Positions 1-12,800 of a DNA stretch of 64,000 nt are shown here, piece after piece. A model generated the notes under the pieces. The model made no database searches and was not told where the DNA came from. It saw nothing but the letters and a program-made list of their open reading frames with translations. The translations under genes were made by a program, and so were the position numbers. The DNA is from Sialis fuliginosa (taxonomy: Eukaryota; Arthropoda; Insecta; Megaloptera; Sialidae). Where the stretch lies: NCBI GenBank assembly GCA_961205875.1, contig OY540813.1, forward strand, positions 11,627,001 to 11,691,000, written 5' to 3'. Each line of letters starts with the position of its first letter. Positions within the stretch are counted from its first letter, which is position 1.

Positions 1-114
1 AAATTTTGATTATAACCTATAATACTTTTAGAGAACAATACTGTAACAAAATAACAATTAAATGTCCGGTATCATAAAGGAGCTAGCAAAATTTGCTAGC
101 TAGCAAGCATTCTC

Positions 115-805
115 AAATGGGGTATCAAACTTATATGACAGTTTCTTGGAGTTTTTGACAGTTAATTTCATGTATTATATAAATAAAAACTATGTACATT
201 CTGAAATTTTCACAGATTTTTTTTAACCACATTGAAAAGCAAATATATCGTGACTGAATAGTTAAAATGAAAAGGTAATTTGACATTTTCTGTTGAATTT
301 TAGGAGACCTATAGAAAGACACCCCACTCAATGGGGTAAGTGAAAAAAATGTCAGAACACAATTCAGTCTATGGGAGGGGGTCCAAAATATTTTTGACAG
401 TGTTCGTTATAATTTTCAGTGGAAGTACTAATTAAAATTGAATTGATAGTTTGGAAATTACATGGGGGAGGGACGCTCTGGTAACGACATTGAAAAGCAA
501 ATATATCGTGACTGAAGGGTTGAAATCAAAAGGTCATTTGACATTTTTTGTTGCATTTATGAGACCTATCTAAAGACACCCCATAATATAAATAATAAGT
601 GAAAAAAAATTCTATTTACTTTTCAGTCTATTGGAAGGGGTCCAAAAAATTTGTATTTACAAAAACTCATCATTTCTGTTTTTGGGTTATCAGTCTACGT
701 CCATATACCAAATTTCATCTAAATCGGTATACAATTTATATAGACGGGCGGATAGAGCGAAACTATAAGGGTTCCTAGTTTTCTACGAAACCTTAAAAAA
801 GCCCT
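115..805 (+). repeat. Dispersed repeat, copy A, with internal tandem units
   Basis: An interspersed repeat of the family whose end reads gagcgaaactataagggtt (near 755-775). It contains two diverged direct copies of a unit of about 258 bp, each starting acattgaaaagcaaatata (near 230 and 488), followed by 'agacctat..aaagacacccca' and 'cagtctat.gga.gggtccaaaa'. Related copies lie at 2643-3290, 13375-13775 and 31990-32525. No coding capacity is visible, so it is probably a non-autonomous transposable element. The class is not determined and the left boundary is approximate. Confidence 0.7.
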
Positions 806-1143
806 TAATCATCAAGATAACCACATATAATAAATTCAATATACATTATACTGTAAACAACGCATACATATTTTAGTTATACTATTTATTAACTGAATAG
901 TTTATGGTGTTATATTGTGAAATAATTACCTATGTGTTTCATATTGTTCGGTTAGAGTATTAAAAAAAGTTCTGATTTTATCATTTTTTTATGCATCATA
1001 ATTTTTTTATTAGGTCATAGCTATACGTTTTTGTTTCTGTATAGTATTTTTTACTAATTATAAATCATTCATATTTTTGTTTAATATATTCTTAACAATT
1101 TTAGTATCAAATTATAAAAAAATTTACGATTGAATGTTAAATG

Positions 1144-1382
1144 CAGGGGATATTTTAAGAAAATTTTCCGACTTCAAATACTATTTTTTGCTTTTTCTCT
1201 ACACTGTATATTTCTCTTTTACAAATTATAGTTACTTTTATTTGCTCTACACTTACACTTTTTTTTCTTCCTATTTGTAATTTTTCAACTACACAAATTA
1301 GCTTTTACAACTGCAGTTTTCATTTTTGGAATAGCAGAAACAAGCTACAACTAAAATAACACTAAATATAAAATAACCCCTG
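1144..1382. repeat. MITE with caggggttatttta-type inverted ends (solo copy)
   Basis: The left end reads cagggga.tatttta and the right end aaaataacccctg, forming terminal inverted repeats. The interior (ctctacact..tatatttctct, then ttcaactacacaaattagct) matches the outer part of the element at 30845-31285, which carries an insertion. Flanks ttaaatg / ttaaattg may be a decayed target duplication. Non-coding; a non-autonomous DNA transposon is inferred. Confidence 0.65.
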
Positions 1383-2642
1383 TTAAATTGTATTTAATGA
1401 ATTTATAATTACGGATACAATTTAAAATCATTTCAAGGGCTGTAAATTTTCTATTACGCCTCTAGTAAAACCACCGTTGACCTTTTTTTGATACATTTAG
1501 GAATTATTGGTTGAAACTACGTCAAGAAATGTAAACCATTATTGTGACATTACACTTTGACACAAACAATATCAAAAGTACTAATTTCTATAAAGTTCAA
1601 GGTGTATAATTAAAGGTGAAATTAATCATCCCCTAATACTGTTTTAGTATTCTGACGTAAAGTGTATGTAATTGTTTTTTGGGGGTTAATTTTATAGTTT
1701 TTACGTACGTCAGCGTTTCTTTATTAACATTAATTGTAGTAAAAAATGACATTGGTGTTCAACAATTTGTAGTATTGTATATATAAAAATAACTTATGAA
1801 TTACATACATGTATTGATTACATATATTATACACGCATGAAATGTATTGATATAATAGTGTAGTTATCAGAGATTTCATTAGAATTACACGTGTTAAAAG
1901 GGCCCTGAATCGAGTACGATTATTTTGCTTCCTCGCCATATCGAAGATACGAGAAGCTTTATGATCGTTTTAAAACGAGAGAAAAAATTGTTCTCCAATT
2001 TCAAAATTTTAACTTGATCTTTCCGATTCAGGTCAAGACAAAAATTTTTCGTTCCGTGTCTGTCTGTCTGTTTGTCTGTTCCCTGAATCCTTGTCACACG
2101 CATAACTCATGAAATTATATATCGTTTTTTTATAAATAATTAATCAAATATTTTGGCATCTCTTTGGTCTTCTTTTATAGTTTCGTTTCTTTGTTTAGTT
2201 AAATTTGCGTTAGCAACAATTTCTAATATGTATACAAATTTTAACAAAACCACCAGGCCTTGAAACCATTTTTATTTTACCAATCAAAACATATTGTATG
2301 TATTAATGAATCCTTCTTCCTTTTGAACTTTACGACAACAAAAAGAATATTTATTTTGTCGTCCTTGACTATCTGATTAATTATTTCCTTGCATTATGTA
2401 CAGGTCAATAACCAAAGAGCCATGCGAGTAATATTTCGTGTTTTATTTTTTATTTACGTACGATTATGCGTATAGTACCTATTTAATTTTCGGTAGGATT
2501 TATAAATTTTTAATTCTGATTCATCTTAACAATCATGTGAAATATTAATTTTAATATTGGGTATCAAACAACTGCGTAGGTACTCATTTACTCATAGGTA
2601 ATACGAAAATTAATATTAAAAATCTTTATAATCAATATCACT

Positions 2643-3290
2643 TTTTATGGTTCCGTAGAAAACTAAGAACCCTTATAGTTTCGCTCTTTTTAGATCCCCC
2701 TTCCAATAGACTGAAAGTATACTAAAAATTTTTTTTCACTTATCCCATTGAGTGTAGTATATTTTGATAGGTCTCCTAAAATACAACAAAAAATGTTTTA
2801 AGAACTTTTGATTTTAATCCTTGTCACGATACATTTTCTTTCAAAGTCGTTATCAAAGCGCCCCCCCCCCACTATTTTCTAAGCTATCGATGTAAAATCT
2901 GAAAAAAATCCAGAATGTAGCTCTTAATTAGTACTTTACTGAAAATTATAACGAACACTGTCAAAAAATTTTTGGACTCTCTCTCATAGACTGAAAAGTG
3001 TACTTACATTATTTTTTTTCACTTACCCAATTGAGTCAAATTACCTTTTGATTTTAACCCTTCGTTCGGGATATATTTACTTTTCAATGTAGTTATCAGC
3101 AAAAAAATCTGAGAAAATTTCAAAATGTAGTTTTTAATTAGTACTTTTAATGAAAATTATAACGAACATTATAGGAAAAATAGTGTATGAAACATTTTGG
3201 AATAACTCTTTTTTATAAATCGTAGTGATAATGACTACGGAACCCTATCATGTGCGTGCCCAATGCGCACTTGGCTTTTTTTTAATAAGA
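2643..3290 (-). repeat. Dispersed repeat, copy B, reverse orientation
   Basis: Reverse-oriented copy of the repeat at 115-805. It begins ggttccgtagaaaactaag, then cttatagtttcgctc, has two internal units (cactta.cc.attgagt, then ttttgattttaa.cctt), and ends ctacggaaccct followed by gcgcacttggc and a T-run. The inverted ggttccgtag / ctacggaacc ends suggest the full element is present here. Non-coding. Confidence 0.65.
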
Positions 3291-3566
3291 GGACTTGGTA
3301 TAGTTTTGAATATAAACATCATCATTAACCTCTTCATTTTAATTGTTTATAACTACATCCTAAATTACAATCGATATTCATCGAATGATTAAAGAACTAA
3401 TCTGAATACTCCGAGTCCGGATATTCGAATTTCTACTGTATTGTTTTTTCTTTTTCTAATTATTGAATATTAATATTATAGTTAATTAGTTTGGTTTCAA
3501 ATCATTGACAATGTAAAGTTGTACTGAAATTTTGTTTGTTAAAAACTTTTTATTTTCTGTATCCAG

Positions 3567-6500
3567 GTAAAAATGTCCTGCCTAGAAATATACAACGAAC
3601 AAATTCGCGATCTCCTAAATCCTGCTTCCGGATACTTAGAACTTCGAGAAGATGCCAAAGGAAGAAATATTCAAGTTGCAGGAATTACTGAAATAGATGC
3701 GAGTTCCACTGACCAAGTACGTCCTATTTCTATGTTTTTTATTGAATTTTCACTATACATATATTACTATTTTTTTTAATTTTATTTATTCGTTGTTATC
3801 ACTAAAATTGTTTTCATCATCAAAAACTTTGTTTAATCCATTAAAAATCGATTCTAACAATCAAATTATCATCTATATATCTACTTATAATAACATGTCC
3901 TGACTGACTGATTCATCATCGCCGAGTCGAAACCTCTGGACCTAGAAAGGTGAAATTTCAGGGCTGTCTTCTTTTTATAATGTAAGCACCCACTAAGAAA
4001 TGAAAATTTTGTTTGTATTCACTCGAATGAAACAAAGAGCATTTTTTTAAATTCAACCCCTATGATGGGGTTGAGGGGGATTGGTGTTTAATTTTTAAAA
4101 TGTTGATATATTTCTATACATAACTGTTTATGATATTAAGGTAAATTCGAACAGAATAATACCCAAAGTAAAAAAAAAATTCATATTTCATCCTCTGTCT
4201 TAAAATATTATTTGTGCTGCCAACATAAAAAATATATACAACACGGGCAGGTTCACTAGTCTATCATAAACATTTCCATGATCTTTATTTAATCTAACAA
4301 AGTTCTATTTACCTACAGGTAATGCTTCTTCTAGACAAAGCTAACAAAGCACGCACAGTCGAGCCAACGGCAATGAACAAGACATCCTCAAGAAGTCACG
4401 CAATGGTAACCGTAACAATAAAATACACAACACCTCTAGATAGTGCAACACTGGAGAATCCCAGATCAAGAGTGCGGATGGGTAAACTCGTGATGATCGA
4501 CTTGGCTGGATCGGAGCGAGCGAACAAAACAAAAAACCGCGGCAAGAGGTTGCAAGAAGGTGCTCATATCAACAGATCACTTCTAGCATTAGCCAATTGT
4601 ATTAACGCACTTTCTGATGGCGCTAGATACGTTAATTATAGGGATTCTAAGTTGACCAGGCTATTGAAAGATACACTGAGTGGGAACTGTAGGACTGTGA
4701 TGATTGCTCACGTGTCTCCGGCGAAAAATCAAAGAGATGAAACCAGAAATACTTTAATCTATGCAGAGCGAGCGAAGAAGATACAAACCAAGTCTGAGAT
4801 TCAAATGCTTGATGTTGGATATCAGGTACTTAATTAACTTCAACTACACTGATAGCGTTTCAGAATATATTTTGCATATGTTTCTTTAATGAATAACTTT
4901 TAAATAATTTTTAATATTTTACATTAGGTAACTCAATATCACACGGTGATTAACGAACTCAGAAACGAAATCACAAGATTGCGAAACAAAATGCAGGAAG
5001 AAAGACCTCGGTCAGGTAAAGCTGAAAAGCTTACAAGTGCTCAAAAGAATACAGAAGTGAAGAGTCTCAGGGAGCAGATAGTGGCGACGTTTAAAGAACA
5101 AATGAGGCTCAGGAGGAAACTGATGGAGATCGATAGCCAACTGTTGGGTCTTGGAATGGATTCCGAACGTCAACATATGGTTATATCAAACTGGGAGTCG
5201 AGAAATAATAAGTTGTATAAGAAAGTAGGGACTGCAAGACTGAATACACAGCAAAGTTTTAGGTAAAAAAAGTTACTCGATTCGTCTCCAACAATTCATT
5301 TCCTCTTATAATTATTATCCTTTAACTACTATTAATAATCTTCTTACATTTTTTATCAATAATAAAAATAAAAGTTAAAAAAATAGTTGTAAGAATTTTT
5401 TTTTCTCTATAAAATTACAAAAAAATTAACTCGATATGCTTATTAGTCGTTAAAAAATGTGCGACATGATATACAACAAAATTACATTTTTAGTGATTTT
5501 TGAGCATTTGTGGGGTGGGGGGGATAAATCTTGCCCCAAACGTCAGACTTGCTAAGCCCGGCTCTAGCAGTGAGTATTATCAAAACACTTTTAAAATCTT
5601 AAGAAGCCTGAAGAATATCGTTACTTTATATCATTTATTGAAATAATTGTTATCAAATACAGGAGAAAAAATACTAGCGACTCAGGTAGCGGTTCCGGTG
5701 ATGCAGATTCCTACATCTCCGACACTGAAGTCGACGGAGAAAACGCCGTATCACAAGCGTGGTCAGAACTAGCGTACATCGAGAAAGAGCAAGAACGTTG
5801 GCAAGAAGAAAGGCAGCGCACTGAACAAGAGTTAGAAGCAGTCAGACAACACGGAATATCACTAGAAGATGAGTTACCTTCACGGATCAGTACAGACGAC
5901 GAACGCGAACTTCTGGCGTTGTTGTGTCGTGTTCACGAGTTGGAGGCTGACAAAATGGCGTTGCAAGGGGAAAGGATTGCGAGGATGCATGAATTGAGAA
6001 GAAGAGATACAGCATTACTTAGGTCTGAAAGACAAAGGCAGATCAGTGATGCTATTATTACAAGACAGAGACAACTAATGGAAGGTAATCTAGTTTTGTT
6101 TTTAATCTTAGCATTTATGAAAATCTTCTTCAGTTGAACTTATCTCATTTACATATTGCAGTATATCAGTTCTTCTATCTTAAATTTGGGAATCTCTTAC
6201 GAGACCCTTTCCTTTTTTAGATGTACATAAAATAATTTGATATATTTTTGCAGAAATGAAAATTCATCTGCCTCCTGACCTGGTAGAACTATATCAATTA
6301 TATCAACAAGAGATACACGCTGCAACATACGCAGAAACAAATTTTGGGTCTTTTAACTTCTATGATAAAATGGAAAACGAAAGAGAGTAAGTAAGTTATC
6401 TAAATGCACATTTTTTAAACAAAACCATTCATTTTTGTGATTATGTTTCATCACAAAATTTTATTAAAAGCATACAGTTGTTTCCTTCACTTTCTTATAA

Positions 6501-7939
6501 TTTCCAAATAGAGTCAAATAAAGTCACAGAAGTTATCTATCTATATAATGAACTACGCCGTCACAAGTCTTTTTGTGAAACTGTCAGGAGTATCATTTCT
6601 TTCGTGAACATTACACTTTTAAAACCGACACAAAAACAAAATATACCAAATGATGCAAAACCAGTCACAAAACTTTTCCAGTGATCCTGGAACCCTTAAG
6701 TGGCGATTCTTGACACAGCTTCCTTTCTCCCAAAATGTTCTATAATAATATTCTTAAAAAGAATTACGACCTTCATCAACGTGTACGGTTTTTAAAAATA
6801 TATTTATTTTCAAGTGGAACAATTAAAGTTATCGTTATTTTCATTATTGTTCATTTTTTTCTTAAAAGGAACAACGGAAATTCATATTTTACCCGGAAAC
6901 GCAGCCCAGAAAGTGATTACACAGTACCAAGTTCTGCCGACAGTGATTATGCCCTCTCCCCGCTACCGCCAGTCAATGAGACTACAGTTCATGGGGCTCC
7001 TGTAGAGGACAGACTAATGGGGCAACTCGTACCCCCTCCTAGCAGAGGCATCCGTTTCCCTCCTATATCAGCGCACAGTTTAGCACCTTCGAGACTGCCA
7101 AGACCTGTTACTAATTATGGGTAAGTGATATACACGTTTCCAAAATTAAATGTTGTAATAAATAGGGGAAGATCGGGTAGCCCCGGACGATGGGTAACCG
7201 CGGGCATTTAAATTTCTAAGAAACCAACCACGTTGAGTACGTAAAATCTTTATTTTAAATGTGCACCCTCTAGGATAAAAACAAATCCAATTTGCAAAAA
7301 GCTAAAGGCGCTAAAAAGACGTTGAAGACAAAGTTAAATATTCAGTCTTTCCGAAGAAGATCGAGGAAAAGAGACCGAATGTATCACATGTACATAAACT
7401 TTTGAAGAAGACTGGATTCAATGCTATCAATGCAAAGACTGGGTCATTGAAAATTATATTTATATACATATATTCTTTAAATATTCATTATTATTGTGAT
7501 GTTTTGTAAGGCCAAGAAACAATTGGACCACAATTGATTAAAATGTCCGGGGCTACCCGCCATCTTTTGTGTTGCCAAAAAATTAAGGCCAAAATATTCT
7601 TAATATATTTCGTTAAAAATGTTGTTATGATTAATAATTTTGAGTTAATATTCCTCTACTTGTATTTCTATATTCTAATTGGATTTTCTTATATTCACTG
7701 CTTACCTCAAGTGGATACCATCGCACATCTAGCGATGAGGATATGGTAACCGCAGATCATTAAAAAGTTTGTATTTACTACGTTCAATTGTTCACACTAC
7801 TTTTGTTTTAAAAATAACAAATGATGACTTGTGTAAAAAAAAGTGTGGATTACTTTTATACTAAAGCAATAATGAAATGTCATACTTCTGTGTTAATAGG
7901 GTTCCTAGTGTGGACGTAATTTATACATATTATATTTAA
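3567..7939 (+). CDS. KIF19: KIF19-like kinesin (kinesin-8 family), N-terminus outside window
   Basis: Plus-end-directed microtubule motor that, in the KIF19/kinesin-8 family, also depolymerises microtubule ends; in animals KIF19 controls cilium length. Exons: 3567-3716, 4319-4825, 4928-5262, 5663-6084, 6254-6386, 6869-7120 and probably 7900-7939. Phases match throughout and give 612 residues to the stop. Visible motor motifs are CLEIYNEQIRDLLNP, switch I NKTSSRSHA, switch II DLAGSERA, then INRSLLALANCINALS and YRDSKLTRLLKD. After the motor (end of the second exon) comes a charged coiled coil, then a Ser/Pro-rich tail. The P-loop and first beta strands are not found in 1-3566, so the 5' exons lie upstream. 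The last exon adds only 13 codons and is less certain; a poly(A) signal at 8017 supports it. KIF18 is the alternative, but the LLNP..GYLELREDAKG stretch favours KIF19. Confidence 0.9.
7163..7565. repeat. Inverted-repeat element in the last KIF19 intron
   Basis: The left end reads gaagatcgggtagccccgg. The right end near 7543-7565 reads gtccggggctacccgccat, its near-perfect reverse complement. The roughly 400-bp interior has no long open frame. It lies wholly inside the 7121-7899 intron. A non-autonomous DNA element is inferred. Confidence 0.6.
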
Positions 7940-8016
7940 GGCAAATGTGATAGCAAATATATTTTTCTCTTAGCACATTATTACTATGCTAAAGTTATGT
8001 ACATATTCTTTATTAA

Positions 8017-8022
8017 AATAAA
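8017..8022 (+). terminator. AATAAA poly(A) signal, KIF19
   Basis: AATAAA about 80 bases after the proposed KIF19 stop codon. This hexamer is frequent by chance in AT-rich DNA; position is the main support. Confidence 0.4.
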
Positions 8023-8780
8023 TGAGTTCTGCAGTTGAATTTTTATTTATATTAATAATAATCAATTTTTGCTTTCTGGTAATATCGAATATACGAAAGA
8101 TTTCAAAATTTTAAATTGATCTTTCCGTTTTCTTTCTGTTTTAATTTCTTATAATATTGGTCTAGAACGTTTGTTGTAAAATATTCCCCTACACAGATTT
8201 ATCTCAATTTGCTTTAAAAAAACGTCATTAATTTTTTAAATGTCATTTTGACGTTTGCATAAATTTAGATTAAGATTGAAATTGTAAAAAAATTCAAAAT
8301 ATACGAAAAAATAATTAGGCGCGTTTTAAGAATAATTTCGAACTAACATTTCTTAGTAAAATTCTATAAAAATTAAATGATTAATTGATAGGTAATTTAT
8401 CTGAATACTATCGGGTTTTATTTAAATTGTTCAATAATTAACTACTACAACTAGACACTAAAATAACCCCTGGATTCATCTTTATAAATCTTATGATCTC
8501 GGTTCTTCAGGTGTTGGTAATTCTAAAGTAGCTAATTAATTAATAAATAACTTTAACGTAATATTTGAATTTTGTTTATAAATACGTTTTATGTGTTCTA
8601 CAACAATACAATAAGGTATGGATTCAGGAGTAAGAAATTAAAAATAAAATTCATTTAAATTATTACACTATCATTTCATATATTTTTAGATTATATACAA
8701 AAACATGCATTATTTTATATCTACTTGACACTACAATATTCATCAAAATATATATTTCGGTAATTATATATTAATATTTA

Positions 8781-8985
8781 TATACCAGGTGTTCCAAATA
8801 ACTTTTCCACCATGAGAATCTATAATAATGATACAGATTTGGTTAGATGAGATGAATTATTTATAATTTGTAGGTATATTGAAGAAGTGAATATCATTAC
8901 ACTAATTTCATGTGGTTTAGGTAGTACAGAAAATGAATATGATTGAGATCCCCATGCTGGAAATTTATTTGGAACACCCGGTATA
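8781..8985. repeat. Short MITE with ataccaggtgttcc ends
   Basis: Terminal inverted repeats ataccaggtgttccaaata / tatttggaacacccggtat. The interior stretch gatacagatttggttagatg is similar to the subterminal sequence of the larger element at 14464-15013, so the two belong to related families. Non-coding. Confidence 0.65.
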
Positions 8986-9806
8986 TTATGTACAAACAAG
9001 ATTATGACATAGTAAATAATTTACATATTCATATTATATTATTATAATATATTTTGTACACCCTTATTCAAAGACATTATTTCTTCTTAGAAATATTATT
9101 ATCCTTTATAAAGGAACTGTTTGATCTGTAAGTTTTGAGGGTTTACAGTTTTTTTAAATTAAAAGCCTTTAATAAAAGAACTCTTGTGTATTACAAAATC
9201 AACGTGATTAAAAATATTGGCACGGATATCTGACTTTATTTTATTTTTCTACGTGTGTAGGAAATTTCTTTAGAAAGTATTGCGAGAATTTTCAATCAAG
9301 AGCGGTTTCAAATATTTTATTAAGTTAAAACAAAACAAAAAATCACAATTATTAGAAAGATATAATTCCATTGAATACTAACGTTTTATTATTTTTTTAA
9401 TATGTATTTCTATTTTTACTTGTAAACTTTGACTTAATTTGTACCCCATAATTTTTCACTACTTTGCTAACCAAATTCTGTGACAATTTTCCCCATGACA
9501 CATTATGTTCCATATACATTTATACAGTATATGAAATGAATACATGAAAGTCGAAACAGGGGCGTAACGTCAAATTTTAATCCCGCCCGCAGGAATTCAA
9601 TTCGGAGCCTTTTAATTACGATAAACGTAATACATTGATATAAAATGTAAATTATTGAAAATGATACAATAAGGACGAAAATATGGATAAATAGGATAAA
9701 ATAAACTGAAAAAAATTAAAAAGTATAAATTATACTTCTAGAATGAAACGATTTGCAAAAAAATGCATTGAGAACGAATAACTAATAATAACAAATCGAA
9801 AAACAA

Positions 9807-12800
9807 CTAAAACAAAGACACGAATCCAAAATAGCAAACGTTGAAAACGAAGAAAGCGACTGGGAACAGGATCTTTGATCTGTTGTCGATCCATTGGGAT
9901 ATCTCCTGAGGGGTCATAGACGTCCAGCCATGGAACGGGTTGTGGTTGTGATTGTTTTTGTTCGAGGCTGCCGGGTCGACACTGATCGACATCGACTCGT
10001 TTGGGAGCAAGTCGTCGACGCTCTGCGTTGTTATCGTTGGTAAGCGATTGATACTCGGTAGACTCTAAAATATAGAACAAATGAAGATCGATTTATTTTC
10101 TATTCTACAAGGGCGAATTTCTGCCCGGTCTGTTTAGTAAAAATTATATCACAGGGTGTCCGTACAAATTTAAATATTAACAGGACACCCCCTCTATCTG
10201 TTCTTTGTGACTAAAAAATAAGCTAGCCACAAATTCAGCATTGACAATTAATATGCTGAATGTATTTTAAAAACGTGTATTTCAATAATTAAATAGCAAT
10301 TTTCCTATTTTTCTCAAAATCTACTTTTCTATCTATTTTACCTGTTTTTCCTGTGTATTATGACATTTTCTGGTAGCTGATAAATTTTTAAAGAAGACTC
10401 TATAGTTTTTTTTTTTTAATTATTTTATAAATTCCATCTCCGCAGATAATCGATTTTTTGTTAAAAACAAATTTTTTAAGTTTAATCGATTTTCTTCGGA
10501 GATGAATTTTATTTTAATTAATTAATTTTAAAAAACTATATAGTCTTCTTTAAAAATTTACCAGCTATCAAAAAAAGTCATAACATACAGGAAAAATTGA
10601 GAGAAAAGTAGTATTTTCAGAAAAACGTGAAAATTGCTATTTAAAATACACGTTAAATTTAAAGTGCATTGAGCATAGCCTAAATATTAATTGTCAACGC
10701 TAAGTTTGTGGCTATCTTATTTTTTGGTTACAAAGAACAGATTGAGGGAACATCCCGTTAATATTTCAATTTGTATGAAAATCCTAATGTATAAGCATCT
10801 CCTGTTTGGTGACATTAAAATTTAAAATGGTAAACAAACTTATAATAAAATACCTAATTATACTTACATTTACTGTTAAATAATGATTATATGGAGTAGA
10901 TGTATTTGCAGCCTGCTCATGCAAACTCGACATTGAATGAGATTTCTGTAAATTATTCATACTACTGAACTTTTGCATTTCTTTACGATGAAGTTTCGGC
11001 GTCAATGTGGACTTCAAAATGTATTTACTGTTCACTTTCTTAAGCTCAATATTTTTTTGTCTGAAAATTATAAACATCTTTAGTAAACGAATCGAAAAAC
11101 AGGTTTAAATTATTTATCTTTTATCATTATGTTCTGGCGATTTTCTATAAAATTAATCAAGATCTAAAAATATTTACTTCATTCTCCAAATTGTGTTAAC
11201 AAAGGCAAACTCTACAAGTGTTCCAAAAATAAAGAAGGTACATCCTAAAAACCAAATTTCGCTTGCTTTGATGTAGGAAACTCGTGGTAAAGTCTTTTGT
11301 TGAGACGAAGCAAGTGTAATGAAAGACAACATAGTGCTGCAACCTGAAATTAAAATATATAAAAACATTTCATAAAATTAAAATATATCGTTCGATAAAA
11401 TCAAATATTTATTTTACACTTACCTAATGTAATTCTGGGTGCTGATGCTTCAGCTGATAACCAAAAAGTTACCCATGATGTCGAAACAATCATAATAGAA
11501 GGGAGAAAGTAATCCATTAAATAAAACCCTATCTCCCTTTGTAGGTGGAAAGAAAAACTTATTCGGCTGTAATTTCCAACTGTAAAATTATGTTTTGTTA
11601 ATAACATTATTAATTTAAGGTCAATGTAAAGAGAGAGAAAAATTAGGTGACGCATAAAACATAACATAATATGATTATTATAATTTACAGACCATCAATG
11701 CCTTCCTTGACTCTATTTTAAGGTCAAAGGGGCGTATATTTTTCTGTTGTTTATATAGTTACATTAAAAATTATTATTTAATAAAAACATCCTATAATTT
11801 ACAGACAACATTATTCAGTATAAAAAATGTTTAAATTAAATTCCTTACTGAATGCACCATGCAATTGATTTTTGTTAGATGCCTGAACTTCTGTAGCATT
11901 AGTCCAATGTTCTTGCAGTGTAAATTCTGTTAAATGCAGTTGTTTACTTAGAGTTACTGGATAGTTTTCTTCCCAAGTTAACTTAACTTCACTTGTATTA
12001 TAGGTCCCTAAAATAATTAGTATGTGAATTTATACAGTAATTTATCCCCATTCCAAGTATATTAATTACGTATTATGTCGGATATTTTAGCTTCGATATT
12101 TTTTTTTAGTTATAATATTTATCTTAGATTAATGATATTTTGTAAGTTTGTATCCAAACAGTTTTTAACAAGATATTACATTGGGGTCGCGGTAATTGTG
12201 CCCCATCTAATCAAGCATCTCTTATAATCGGATATCGCTGACGCATATACCAGACGGATGGAGAGTTAGTGGAATGACACTAGAATGCAAAACAAATGTC
12301 AGATTACCGCGACCCCATAAATACTACTTTACTAAATAATTTGGGCATCTTAACTTTTATCAGGGTGTAAAATAAACGAAATTAGAATATGAGCAACAAT
12401 TTGATCCACAAAAAGTTTGACAATTCCGAGACTACTAGATAAAGAGTACGTAGTTTATATCCAAAAGCCAAAAATTATTCAAAAACACAACACTTTCTTT
12501 TAGATTATCAACGGAACTTACAACTTTCGAAAACAATTGAACAATGTTGATCGTCGAAAGGGAACTTTTGCAAGTTCATCCAACAGTAGAGCGACGCCTT
12601 AAGACGGGCGGAGAATATCACTTCTCCTTCAGGTGAAATACTAACGAGAACGTCTTTAGTTTCACTGCCCATCAAAGAACTTTCTTTTTCGTTGGCCAGG
12701 TACATGTGAGGTGTCCATATTTTGTTTCTAAGTATCGTTTCTCCCATTATCATTGATCTCTTAGGAGACAGATGTTTATAAGCGAGTCTTTCGTCTTTGA

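Larger units (their letters stand above)
7940..9806. other. Intergenic region between convergent KIF19 and channel genes
   Basis: AT-rich DNA holding the KIF19 3' UTR at the left and the 3' UTR of the minus-strand channel at the right. It contains one small MITE (8781-8985), a stray element end ctaaaataacccctgg near 8458-8474, and the fragment caggggcgtaacgtc near 9558. No gene seen. Confidence 0.6.

Noticed and set aside
1..3566. Search for the KIF19 P-loop exon
   Set aside because: No plus-strand stretch encodes GxxxxGKT-like kinesin sequence with splice sites, so the N-terminal exons are placed outside the window.
7534..7749. Plus-strand open frame in the last KIF19 intron
   Set aside because: It begins inside the inverted end of a MITE and encodes an A/T-biased hydrophobic string with no family signature.
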